From: Metabacillus rhizolycopersici
GTDB taxonomy: Bacteria; Bacillota; Bacilli; Bacillales; Bacillaceae
Reading direction: 5' to 3'
Assembly (NCBI RefSeq): GCF_020075705.1
Contig: NZ_JAIQUM010000123.1
Span: forward strand, 1 to 9,256
DNA length: 9,256 nt
Below the pieces are notes generated by a model. That model searched no databases. It had not been told where the DNA came from and saw only the letters and a list, made by a program, of their open reading frames with translations. The translations under genes and the position numbers were made by a program. Of this stretch, positions 1-6,505 are shown one piece after another; position 1 is the first letter of the stretch, and each line of letters starts with the position of its first letter.

Positions 1-437
1 CCCACCTGAACCTTGATAGTCAGTGGCGAAATGATCAGGCAGTTGAAACACTGTCACATCTAAAATACGGATACGATTGAAAGTAGAGATCATGTGTGCA
101 GAAAGCGATTGATTTGAACAGAGTTTTGTGTGAGAAGAGAAGTAAAGACTTCTCGAAGAAATGCGACAGCTGCTGGATTAAAGCGTTGATTCAGTCCTTC
201 TGAGCTCATCAGTACCCTAGTGGAAGCTTCTAACTGACTGCACAATTGTGTAAGTGATGTGCTAGCGATTTCTTGACTGAGCCATACGCAAAGGGCAATG
301 AGTTCGTTTGCTTGATACTTACTAGATCGCTGTACAAAGCCAACTTGTTTGGCGATATCTTGTAGGACTACTGGAGATAAAAAGTATTGTAGTTCTTGTG
401 CGAAAAAATTCAGTTCATTTGAAATGATAGGATTCAT
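1..437 (-). pseudogene. IS231-like transposase, N-terminal part, frameshifted and cut by the window edge
   Basis: Reading from an ATG at 437, the first about 100 codons resemble the N-terminus of IS231 transposases (…NELIALCVWLSQ…, LCSQLEAST, SSEGLNQRFNP). The frame then runs into a stop at 90-92. From about position 132 the family sequence continues in the neighbouring frame: TKLC, then FNRIRILDVTVFQLP and YQGSGG up to the window edge, matching the IS231 region that holds the first catalytic Asp of the DDE triad (ILDxTxFQxP). One base appears to be missing near 130-134. I see no canonical -1 slippery heptamer there, so I read it as a decayed copy. Programmed frameshifting is not excluded because some IS231 members are split into two ORFs. 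The start at 437 rather than 479 is chosen because IS231 proteins begin at the equivalent of MNPIISNEL and a GAAAGGATGG motif precedes it. Confidence 0.8.
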
Positions 438-516
438 CAAAAACGCCATCCTTTCTCGTAAACTTCTTACGATAAGCATAGCGTTTTTTCATTTTGAGGG
501 TATGATTTTAATTTCG

Positions 517-541
517 CTTGATGGGCATGCGGCTAAACCCC
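517..541 (-). repeat. Terminal inverted repeat of the IS231-like element
   Basis: The 25-base stretch begins CTTGATGGGCATGCGG and ends ACCCC. Read on the minus strand it starts GGGGTTTAGCCGCATG, the form I associate with IS231 ends. It lies upstream of the transposase start, where an IS231 left terminal repeat is expected. Confidence 0.8.
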
Positions 542-553
542 TAATATGAGAAA

Positions 554-588
554 CGGCCTTTCTTCAATTTATTGTTGAGAAAAGGCCG
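554..588 (-). terminator. Rho-independent terminator of the PTS-dehydrogenase operon
   Basis: A 14-pair stem (554-567 with 575-588, one mismatch and one G-T pair) has GC-rich base CGGCC/GGCCG and a 7-base loop. It starts 27 bases after the stop of the dehydrogenase gene. On the minus strand the stem is followed only by GTTTCT, a weak U-tract, and 12 bases later the IS element begins. The hairpin is strong; the termination efficiency is uncertain. Confidence 0.75.
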
Positions 589-615
589 CCTCGTCTATAC
601 AGTTATTACTTAGAA

Positions 616-1647
616 CTATAATCTTATTAATCTAGGTGTTTCTTCTGCAATTCCATTTTGTAAAATATGAATATTCATTTTAATTTCTTCATCTGAAACT
701 AATTTGTCTGCACCATGCTTAATCGTTTGATACATCGCATCATAAACAGAACCATAATTTCCGGTAACAGTTGGAACAGATTCCATCATCACTTCATTGT
801 TTTTTACGTATTTCAATATACCGTAATCTTCTTCTTGATCTTCACCAAAATGTGGTTCACCTGGCATAATACCAGCCTTTAAGCAGGCCTCCTGCTGATC
901 CATTTCATATTTAATAAAGCTACCATTTCTACCATGTACACGTATAGAAGGATAGTCTCCAAGTATAAGTTGATTCACTTTTAGAATGACTTTTTTCGTT
1001 GGATATAATAACTGTATTTCAAAGGCATCGTCTGGATTTCCTAGCTTACGCATTGTACGAATATCATAGAATACTTGTTCAGGAGTCCCAAAGAGTGCTA
1101 ATACTTTATCTAATAAGTGAATGCCCAAACCATAAAATTCACCATCTACCTTAGTGCCAATAGGGCGTTCATCTACTGGGCGAAAGCGATCAAAATGAAT
1201 TTCTACTTCGAAAATTTCACCAATTTTTTTGGATTCTAACACGTGTACGAGTGTTAAATAATCGCTATCAAAACGGCGGTTTTGATATGGCATAGCAACT
1301 AGACCTTTTTCTTTAGCTAATTGAAGAATTTCTTCTGCTTCTTCAACCGTTGAGCAAAATGGCTTCTCAACAAGTACGTTTTTCCCATGCTCTAGGCAAG
1401 TTTTGGCTAGTTCATAATGTGTTGTTGGTGGAGTGCAGATAGATATTAGTTCAATTTCTTCGTCGTTTAATAAATTATTTAAATCTGTCACATAAGATGT
1501 TTCCGGTAAACCAGCTGCTTCTTTTTTCTCTTCTGTCCAAGACGGAGTGTAAATGGACTTAATATGGATATTTTCTCGTTGCTTTACATAAGGAATATGG
1601 TAACGTGTTGTACTTTTCCCGCAGCCTATAAACGCCATTTTTAACAT
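616..1647 (-). CDS. Gfo/Idh/MocA family NAD(P)-dependent oxidoreductase
   Basis: The 343-residue protein has the usual length and two-domain layout of this family. It starts with a Rossmann fold (GCGKSTTRYHIPY at about 8-20) and the family's EKP signature with the catalytic lysine at 94-96. The C-terminal substrate domain carries NRRFDSD (123-129), GIHLLD (175-180) and HGRNGSFIKYEMDQQEA (about 239-255). The last motifs resemble YdgJ/YhhX/YvaA-type members, some of which are scyllo-inositol dehydrogenases. Such enzymes oxidise or reduce a hydroxyl of sugars, sugar acids or inositols in the cytosol. It is the last gene of the PTS operon; its GAGGG ribosome site overlaps the stop of the regulator gene 10 bases upstream, suggesting translational coupling. 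The family is secure; the substrate is not, and context suggests the PTS substrate or a derivative. Confidence 0.9.
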   Translation of the reverse strand: MLKMAFIGCGKSTTRYHIPYVKQRENIHIKSIYTPSWTEEKKEAAGLPETSYVTDLNNLLNDEEIELISICTPPTTHYELAKTCLEHGKNVLVEKPFCSTVEEAEEILQLAKEKGLVAMPYQNRRFDSDYLTLVHVLESKKIGEIFEVEIHFDRFRPVDERPIGTKVDGEFYGLGIHLLDKVLALFGTPEQVFYDIRTMRKLGNPDDAFEIQLLYPTKKVILKVNQLILGDYPSIRVHGRNGSFIKYEMDQQEACLKAGIMPGEPHFGEDQEEDYGILKYVKNNEVMMESVPTVTGNYGSVYDAMYQTIKHGADKLVSDEEIKMNIHILQNGIAEETPRLIRL

Positions 1648-1657
1648 TGTTTATCCC

Positions 1658-3508
1658 TCACATGTTTAATAAATTTACGAACGAGTCAAATTGTTTTTGA
1701 TGAAGAGCTTCCTTCACCCAAGTTATTTGACTTACTTTTTTATATATTTGTGGAAAATACTTTTTGCTTTGTTTCTCTTTCGGATTGATACATCCAAAAA
1801 AGATTAATTGCACTTTTTCATTTTTCCATTGAATTGGTTTCTTCAATATCAACATAGCCATTCTTGATTGCTGATCCGTAATACAATGAGGAATAGCTGT
1901 TAAATTACCTAATTCCGTTGTCGATATTTCTTCCCTCTGAAGCACTTCTTGTTGAACATTGGGATGAATTAATCCTTTTGAAATCAAACGGTTCGTCAAG
2001 AAAACAAGGCATTCTTGACGCGTTTGAAATTCACATTCAGTAAAGAATAAATCTTTCTGAAAAAGGTCTTGAACATATTCCACACTTGTTCCAAACCGAA
2101 TCATTTGTAGTATGCGCTCCGAATCGGATTCGTTTAGAATAGGATTAACATGAATAACCTTCTTATCTGTTTCATTCTCAAAATAAAGTGTTGAAATAAT
2201 AAAATCAATATTTGTTAAGTCTTGTTTTTTCAGCAGATAATAAGGGAGAACATCTTGAATGTGTAGTTGTGGAAAATTACTCTCAAGCTTGCTTTTTAAA
2301 ACCGTTGAAGTACCAATACCTCCACCACACACAACCAATACATTTACCTTATTCAGCATCCCTTTACTTTCCATATTTGCTTCGAAATGGAGTGCCAAAT
2401 AAGCTATTTCGTGATCATCCAAACTAATATTAAATGCCAAGTTCAATTCTTCAGCGAGCATATATGCATAATAGGTAGCCATAAAATATCGCGACTGAAT
2501 TAACTCTTTAAGTGGATTCTCTATTGTGATTTGAAGCCTTAGCCTCTTTAAAGTCGAAGCAATATGGTTACCTAATGATTCCTTTAGATGATCTTCTTTT
2601 ATAAAATGTTCATTAAATTCTTCTTGAATTTTTTTGATAACTGCTTCAATACACTGTTCAATAACTGCTTTTTCACTAGGAACAATTGAACCGCCACCTA
2701 ACACCATCGCTAAAAACAAATGCTCTTCCTGTGAAAAGACAAACTCATATTGCTTTTCAAACTCATTAATTGTTTGAGAAGTAACACGAAGATGTGTAAC
2801 ATTTAGTGACTCTTCTTCTAAATTAATCGGTTTATTAATTTTATTTTGTCTTAGTGCAGATACTAATAAATATTTTAGAAATAACTGTACCTCTTCCGTG
2901 CTTTTGCGTAAAGAGAATTGTTTTAACTGCTTTGTAAACATGCTTAATAGCCATTCAAAATCAATTTGCTGATTAAACAACTGCTTCATAATACTTTTCA
3001 TATAGTAGTTGTCCCTAGAGAAGTGTGCAGTAAAGCAACTACGAATCATTAACTCATTACCAAGTACTCTATAACCTTGGTGTCCTTTATTGCAAAGTTG
3101 TAGTTGATACTTTTCTAATTCCTGTTTTACAGCCTTTAGCTTATTAAAAGCTGTATTTCTACTACAAAAGAGATGTTCAGATATGTCCTCAATTGTGGCA
3201 GAATCCACACTTAACAAATAGAGAAGAACTGTTGTTTCAAGATCCTCAGCATTTTGATTCCCTTCTGTCATACCACCACGTAATTCCTCTACTAAATAAA
3301 AGCGTTCTTCCTCCGAAATAACTAACTTATAACCTTCATGACTTGTGATAATTTTAAAGTGTTTTTTCTCTGCAAAATCATGAATATCTTGAATATATCG
3401 CTTCACTGTGCGACTACTTATCCCTAGTTGTTTAGCCAGCTCATTACTAGTAATGGCATCTCTCATTTCCAATAAGATTGTTAATATTGATATCATACGA
3501 GCATTCAC
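1658..3508 (-). CDS. PTS-controlled transcriptional regulator (HTH-HTH-PRD-PRD-EIIB-EIIA; MtlR/LicR type)
   Basis: The 616-residue protein has the full MtlR/LicR/ManR-like architecture. It has a helix-turn-helix at about 5-60 (TSNELAKQLGISSRTVKRYI), a second at about 90-148, PRD1 at about 170-275, PRD2 at about 295-385 (His315, and DHEIAYLALHF with His366), an EIIB-like domain at about 386-470 with Cys394 in CGGGIGTS, and a fructose/mannitol-type EIIA domain at about 480-616 with His541 in AIPHC. Proteins of this kind activate PTS genes; HPr and the cognate EII proteins phosphorylate the His and Cys residues to set activity. The start is GTG at 3508, 9 bases after AAAAGGGG; an ATG two bases downstream is out of frame. 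It is the fourth gene of the operon, 41 bases behind IIC, so it is probably autoregulated. It has no sigma-54 AAA+ domain, which excludes LevR. Which sugar it serves is unknown. Confidence 0.92.
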   Translation of the reverse strand: MNARMISILTILLEMRDAITSNELAKQLGISSRTVKRYIQDIHDFAEKKHFKIITSHEGYKLVISEEERFYLVEELRGGMTEGNQNAEDLETTVLLYLLSVDSATIEDISEHLFCSRNTAFNKLKAVKQELEKYQLQLCNKGHQGYRVLGNELMIRSCFTAHFSRDNYYMKSIMKQLFNQQIDFEWLLSMFTKQLKQFSLRKSTEEVQLFLKYLLVSALRQNKINKPINLEEESLNVTHLRVTSQTINEFEKQYEFVFSQEEHLFLAMVLGGGSIVPSEKAVIEQCIEAVIKKIQEEFNEHFIKEDHLKESLGNHIASTLKRLRLQITIENPLKELIQSRYFMATYYAYMLAEELNLAFNISLDDHEIAYLALHFEANMESKGMLNKVNVLVVCGGGIGTSTVLKSKLESNFPQLHIQDVLPYYLLKKQDLTNIDFIISTLYFENETDKKVIHVNPILNESDSERILQMIRFGTSVEYVQDLFQKDLFFTECEFQTRQECLVFLTNRLISKGLIHPNVQQEVLQREEISTTELGNLTAIPHCITDQQSRMAMLILKKPIQWKNEKVQLIFFGCINPKEKQSKKYFPQIYKKVSQITWVKEALHQKQFDSFVNLLNM

Positions 3509-3549
3509 TGGCTATAACCCCTTTTTAATTTTTACTTTCTATTTATTGA

Positions 3550-4671
3550 TTAAGAAACAACAGATTCTTTATTAGTATCTAATGCCTCTTGCTTCTCTGT
3601 CTTTTTCATTAAATATTGAGCTCTAAATATTGCGCCAAAACAAACTATCAATGAACCAACTAGTACGGCGATAACCCATCCAATTGGATTACTTGCTAGG
3701 GGCCAACCCCAAATGGCTGCAGGAACTCCTGTCACAGCAGATGTTCCAAATAGAGCCGCGATGGCAGCGCCTGTAGCAGAACTAATCACATTTAGAGGAA
3801 TCATAAATAATGGATCACGTATTGCAAAAGGAATAGCACCTTCTGATACTCCCATAAAACCTAATAAGAAACATGGCATACCATCTGCTTTTAAGTGTGC
3901 ATCAAATACAGCACGTTTTACGACTAGTTTATCAATAATTGTCGCTAAACCAATACCAATTGGTGGAATAACCGCTCCAATCATCGCTGGTACCCAAGCA
4001 TTAGCGCCAGTATCTGTATTTAATTGCATGGATAGTGCAAGAGCTGTTTTATTTACTGGTCCACCTAAGTCAAATGCCATTGATCCACCAATAACAGCCG
4101 CTAAAGCTACATTACCAGCACCACCAATTAATTCAATGAAAGCCGTAATTCCTTTAATCGCAACCAATCCAATTGGTCCAACGATATAATAACTTGCAAT
4201 AATAACCGCTATGGATGATAGCACCGGAATAAGAAACATAGTTTTTACAGGTCTAAAAGAACGCTTAAACTTCCAATGTTCATTCATATACTTTACAACA
4301 TATCCAGCGAAAATACCGATTACAATAGCTCCTAGAAAACCAGAACCCATTTCTTTCGCTAGATAACCACCAATAAATCCTGGTGCTAAACCTAATTTAT
4401 CTGCCACACTATACGCAACGAAAGCTGCGAAAACTGGGAACATCAGTCCCATCATCCCTGCGCCAGCTTCCTGTGTTAGCCAAGTAAATAATTTTTCGAT
4501 ATGTGTGCCGTTCTTTAACAAATCAGCACTCCACGGATCAAAGTTCATCAATTGACCACCCATAATACCAATACCTAAAATAATACCAGCCGCTACAATG
4601 ACAGGAATCATATATGAAATACCAGTCATTAGATGCTGTTGAAACATTTTCCATTTAGACTGTTCCATCAT
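3550..4671 (-). CDS. PTS system fructose-family IIC component (membrane permease)
   Basis: The 373-residue protein is highly hydrophobic, with about eight to ten membrane segments. It carries the fructose IIC hallmarks FDLGGPVNKTA (200-210) and GVSEGAIPFA (274-283), the latter with the glutamate of the sugar site, plus a cytoplasmic C-terminal tail (MKKTEKQEAL…). It moves the sugar through the membrane while IIB phosphorylates it. The length fits a IIC domain expressed as a separate protein, as in the E. coli Frv/Frw/Fry systems, not the fused FruA. The start is ATG at 4671 with AAAGGGGGG five bases upstream; the next codon is also ATG and is slightly better spaced. It lies 17 bases behind IIB. 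The substrate need not be fructose: this family includes permeases for mannose derivatives and unknown sugars. Confidence 0.93.
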   Translation of the reverse strand: MMEQSKWKMFQQHLMTGISYMIPVIVAAGIILGIGIMGGQLMNFDPWSADLLKNGTHIEKLFTWLTQEAGAGMMGLMFPVFAAFVAYSVADKLGLAPGFIGGYLAKEMGSGFLGAIVIGIFAGYVVKYMNEHWKFKRSFRPVKTMFLIPVLSSIAVIIASYYIVGPIGLVAIKGITAFIELIGGAGNVALAAVIGGSMAFDLGGPVNKTALALSMQLNTDTGANAWVPAMIGAVIPPIGIGLATIIDKLVVKRAVFDAHLKADGMPCFLLGFMGVSEGAIPFAIRDPLFMIPLNVISSATGAAIAALFGTSAVTGVPAAIWGWPLASNPIGWVIAVLVGSLIVCFGAIFRAQYLMKKTEKQEALDTNKESVVS

Positions 4672-4688
4672 ACATTCCCCCCCTTTCT

Positions 4689-5003
4689 TTATAATTGTTC
4701 TAGTCTTTGACTAATCGTTTCATAACTCTTTTTAATAGCTTGTTGTAGATCCATGCGTAAAATTTTGTTCTCGTGACCGTCCAAACGTTCACTTGCTGTT
4801 AATTTGACAGCACTTGCAATGACAATTAAATCTGCTTCATCAATATCAGACTGACTTAATTTATCTTCAATTCCACCTGCACCTTGCGTTTCAACCTTTA
4901 CTTTATAACCTAGTTTTTTAGCCGCCTCTTCAATAGCATCTGCTGCCATATATGTGTGTGCAACTCCCATTGGACATGCGCAAACTCCTACAATTTTTTT
5001 CAT
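4689..5003 (-). CDS. PTS system fructose-family IIB component
   Basis: The 104-residue cytosolic protein begins MKKIVGVCACPMGVAHTYMA, the classic fructose IIB phosphocysteine loop (CPxGxAHTxMA); Cys10 is the expected phosphorylated residue and Cys8 precedes it. It takes phosphate from IIA and passes it to the sugar on IIC. The length matches a single free IIB domain. Its ATG overlaps the TGA stop of IIA (ATGA, 5000-5003) and AAAGGAG lies about 11 bases upstream inside the IIA gene, so the two are translationally coupled. Confidence 0.95.
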   Translation of the reverse strand: MKKIVGVCACPMGVAHTYMAADAIEEAAKKLGYKVKVETQGAGGIEDKLSQSDIDEADLIVIASAVKLTASERLDGHENKILRMDLQQAIKKSYETISQRLEQL

Positions 5004-5470
5004 AATGAATAACTCTCCTTTACTGCAATTGTTTGGTTAATTTCTTTAAGCACTAACTCTGTTTCATCCAGTTCTAACAACTTTTGTACAAAATCATCCC
5101 TCAATAAGCTTTTGGCAAGCTTTGACAAAATAGAAAGATGCGTATTTGCTGTATTACTTGGAGTCAATATTCCAAATACCAGCTTAACTTTTTCCTCATC
5201 ACCTTCCCATTCAACAGGTTTTTGTAAACGAATAAAAAGTAATGTTGTTTTTTTTATTTTTATTGATTTACAGTGAGGAATGGCAACACCTCTTCCTACG
5301 TTCGTAGTTGACATCGCTTCTCTTTCTAGAATCCCTTCAAGAATGTCTCCTTCCATCTCGGCAGCACCTAGCTCTTCCCCCTTACTTGCTAGCGCTGTAA
5401 ATATTTGATCACGGCTCTGAAGTGGTTGATCAAGCATAATGTGCTCCATCCCAAAAATTTGCTCTTCCAT
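5000..5470 (-). CDS. PTS system fructose/mannitol-type IIA component
   Basis: The 156-residue protein belongs to the EIIA-Fru/Mtl/Ntr family. The phosphohistidine is His66 in GVAIPHC, preceded by the typical REAMSTTNVG segment, and a second conserved histidine sits in NTHLSILSKLAKSL (His111). It accepts phosphate from HPr and hands it to IIB. The reading frame stays open up to 5629, but I start at ATG 5470. This gives the normal domain length (about 150 residues), an AGAAGGTG ribosome site lies just upstream, and a consensus -10 box and cre site lie between 5507 and 5525, inside the longer frame. It is the first gene of the operon and overlaps IIB by 4 bases. Confidence 0.93.
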   Translation of the reverse strand: MEEQIFGMEHIMLDQPLQSRDQIFTALASKGEELGAAEMEGDILEGILEREAMSTTNVGRGVAIPHCKSIKIKKTTLLFIRLQKPVEWEGDEEKVKLVFGILTPSNTANTHLSILSKLAKSLLRDDFVQKLLELDETELVLKEINQTIAVKESYSL

Positions 5471-5506
5471 TTCTATCACACCTTCTATGAATGATTTCTT
5501 AGCACA

Positions 5507-5535
5507 ATTATAGAAAACGTTTACAACATAATCAT
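5507..5535 (-). promoter_or_regulatory. Promoter of the PTS operon
   Basis: On the minus strand a perfect TATAAT lies at 5512-5507, giving a transcription start near 5500 and a leader of about 30 bases before the IIA start. With a 17-base spacer the -35 position (5535-5530) reads ATGATT, far from TTGACA. A weak -35 box is what one expects of a promoter that needs the PRD regulator as activator; that role is inferred. Confidence 0.65.
5512..5525 (-). promoter_or_regulatory. cre site (CcpA catabolite repression operator)
   Basis: On the minus strand the 14-mer reads TGTAAACGTTTTCT and fits the Bacillus cre consensus TGWAANCGNTNWCA at 13 of 14 positions; only the last base differs. It fills the spacer directly upstream of the -10 box, a position where bound CcpA would block RNA polymerase. 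This predicts repression by glucose. Confidence 0.75.
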
Positions 5536-5546
5536 CACAATAAATT

Positions 5547-5560
5547 TCACCGCTTGGTGA
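5547..5560. promoter_or_regulatory. Palindrome upstream of the PTS promoter, candidate activator site
   Basis: TCACC and GGTGA arms are separated by GCTT. The centre lies about 53 bases upstream of the predicted transcription start, a plausible activator position. The assignment to the PRD regulator is inference from location only. Confidence 0.35.
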
Positions 5561-5640
5561 CACTAATAGAAATGATGGTCTGGTGCAAATGCACATGCCT
5601 ATCAAGCCAAGAAAATAGGCCACCCCCAAAACGATAAAAT

Positions 5641-5664
5641 GATCTTCTTTGTTACAAGAAGATC
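5641..5664. repeat. Perfect 9-bp hairpin upstream of the PTS operon
   Basis: GATCTTCTT pairs perfectly with AAGAAGATC across a 6-base loop. On the minus strand it is followed by ATTTTATCGTTTT, so it could be a weak terminator shielding the PTS promoter from transcription coming from the right. No gene on that strand feeds it, and it may be part of an IS remnant. Confidence 0.4.
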
Positions 5665-5699
5665 TAAAATTTCGTTCTAGGGGTGTTGCAAAATTTTAA

Positions 5700-5724
5700 C
5701 TTGATGGCTATGGGGACAGACCCC
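5700..5724 (-). repeat. Solitary IS231-type terminal repeat
   Basis: The 25 bases begin CTTGATGG and end ACAGACCCC. They match the IS231 end at 517-541 at 19 of 25 positions without gaps, including both termini, and have the same orientation (outer end on the right). No transposase is visible beside it. An alternative is a REP-like palindrome, since TGGGG-ACAGA-CCCCA is also self-complementary. Confidence 0.5.
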
Positions 5725-5893
5725 AGAATGTAAAAAACACAAATAATGCCATCTTCCTGCATCATTTCATCTCAATATGCCTGTTTTTCTAAGCATTAAA
5801 CGATTTAATTGGCTACTAGTTGTTGCTTTGTCCTCCATATCGAAAGTTTCTCATATGAACATAGATTGCTATTCTCAAATTACCGCGGAATAA
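5725..5893. other. Intergenic stretch before the sigma factor gene
   Basis: This AT-rich stretch has no convincing gene. I looked for a sigma-A promoter for the sigma gene and found no convincing -35/-10 pair; TATGAA near 5857 is a possible -10 without a partner. The promoter may be read by another sigma factor or by the gene's own product. Confidence 0.5.
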
Positions 5894-5924
5894 GTAAGGA
5901 TGCATCCTTAAAAAGGATTCTTAC
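5894..5924 (+). promoter_or_regulatory. Leader hairpin hiding the ribosome binding site of the sigma gene
   Basis: ATCCTT (5904-5909) can pair with AAGGAT (5913-5918), which contains the Shine-Dalgarno AAGGA; GTAAG (5894-5898) can pair with CTTAC (5920-5924) immediately before the ATG. Together they form a closed hairpin over the ribosome site. A second AAGGAT (5896-5901) upstream can compete for ATCCTT, forming the 16-base palindrome at 5895-5910 and freeing the ribosome site. The base pairing is seen; the regulatory role is inferred. Confidence 0.45.
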
Positions 5925-6440
5925 ATGTTTACAGATGAGAAATTTGAGGAACTGCATAATCAATTTAAACCAATGATTAATCGCATTATAAAAAGATTAG
6001 CAATCTACAAAAATGAACAAGAGTTTTATCAAATTGGCTGCATTGCCTTATGGGAGGCTTCGTTACAGTTTAATGAGGAAAAAGGGGAATTTAAGTCCTA
6101 TGCTTATTCATACATCATGGGCAAAATGAAAACAATGCTTACGAATGAAAGCATACAACAGGAGAAGGATCGTCGTCTCGAGGCCAATCCGATCCAAGAG
6201 CAAACAAGTGGAGATGATTCTACATCATCCCTACTATCACATTCAGTCATTGACAGTATTTCCTCCCTTTTGACCAAAAATCAAAACAAATGGCTCAAAG
6301 CCCACTGTCTTTATGGGAAAACACCGAGTGAAATTGCCAAGGATGAAGGGGTATCGAGTTCAGCCGTAAAAGCATGGCGTAGGGATGCGATTGCTAGACT
6401 AAAGAAGCATTTACTTAAGGAAGCTTTGATCGAGAGGTAA
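5925..6440 (+). CDS. Small sigma-70-family RNA polymerase sigma factor
   Basis: The 171-residue protein has only regions 2 and 4. Region 2 (about 10-80) has the core-binding/-10 recognition pattern EFYQIGCIALWEASLQFNEE with YAYSYIMGKM. A polar linker with many Ser, Gln and Asp follows (about 80-108). Region 4 (about 110-165) has the helix-turn-helix TPSEIAKDEGVSSSAVKAWR. It would direct polymerase to a special promoter set, as do the small Bacillus/Clostridium factors of the YvrI or UviA kind; which branch it belongs to I cannot say. The start has AAAAGGA 7 bases upstream, within a hairpin. No anti-sigma factor or obvious target gene adjoins it. Its region 4 is duplicated in a fragment at 8691-8864. 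Confidence 0.88.
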   Translation: MFTDEKFEELHNQFKPMINRIIKRLAIYKNEQEFYQIGCIALWEASLQFNEEKGEFKSYAYSYIMGKMKTMLTNESIQQEKDRRLEANPIQEQTSGDDSTSSLLSHSVIDSISSLLTKNQNKWLKAHCLYGKTPSEIAKDEGVSSSAVKAWRRDAIARLKKHLLKEALIER

Positions 6441-6477
6441 GACCAACTATTGTGGAAGACTGTTCTCACGATAAAAA

Positions 6478-6505
6478 GAAGCTAGCATGTTTTTCTGCTA
6501 GCTTC
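6478..6505 (-). terminator. Hairpin with U-tract on the minus strand, after the sigma gene
   Basis: GAAGCTAGCA pairs perfectly with TGCTAGCTTC over an 8-base loop. On the minus strand it is followed by TTTTTAT, a textbook intrinsic terminator; on the plus strand it is followed by AAAAAATTT. It lies 38 bases past the sigma stop and may also slow plus-strand transcription. No minus-strand gene is visible to the right. Confidence 0.6.

Larger units (their letters stand above)
1..541 (-). mobile_element. IS231-like (IS4 family) insertion sequence, partial; continues past the left edge
   Basis: The stretch holds the 5' end of an IS231-type transposase gene on the minus strand, preceded by about 100 bases of non-coding DNA and a terminal repeat whose outer end (ACCCC) is at 541. 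The repeat-to-gene layout and the protein sequence both fit IS231 elements of the Bacillus cereus group, as I recall them. The other end and most of the transposase lie outside the window. The element stops 13 bases from the terminator hairpin of the PTS operon, so it probably inserted just downstream of that operon. The flanking target duplication cannot be checked with only one end visible. Confidence 0.85.

Noticed and set aside
349..549. 66-codon plus-strand frame across the IS end
   Set aside because: It is antisense to the transposase and runs through the terminal repeat.
2212..2427. 71-codon plus-strand frame inside the regulator gene
   Set aside because: It is antisense to the EIIB/PRD2 coding sequence and has no independent support.
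1658..3508. LevR-type sigma-54 activator
   Set aside because: There is no AAA+ GAFTGA domain; the architecture is HTH-HTH-PRD-PRD-EIIB-EIIA.
3713..4189. 158-codon open frame on the plus strand inside the IIC gene
   Set aside because: It is antisense to a well-conserved membrane protein, low in complexity (Ala/Pro/Ile) and without a ribosome site: a shadow.
5471..5629. N-terminal extension of the IIA gene up to 5629
   Set aside because: The extra 53 residues match no IIA domain, and they cover the -10 box, cre site and ribosome site of the operon.
5780..5855. Minus-strand short frame reading MEDKATTSSQLNRLMLR, slightly like a MarR-type helix
   Set aside because: It has only about 27 codons between stops, no start signal and no matching sequence in nearby frames; it is probably chance.
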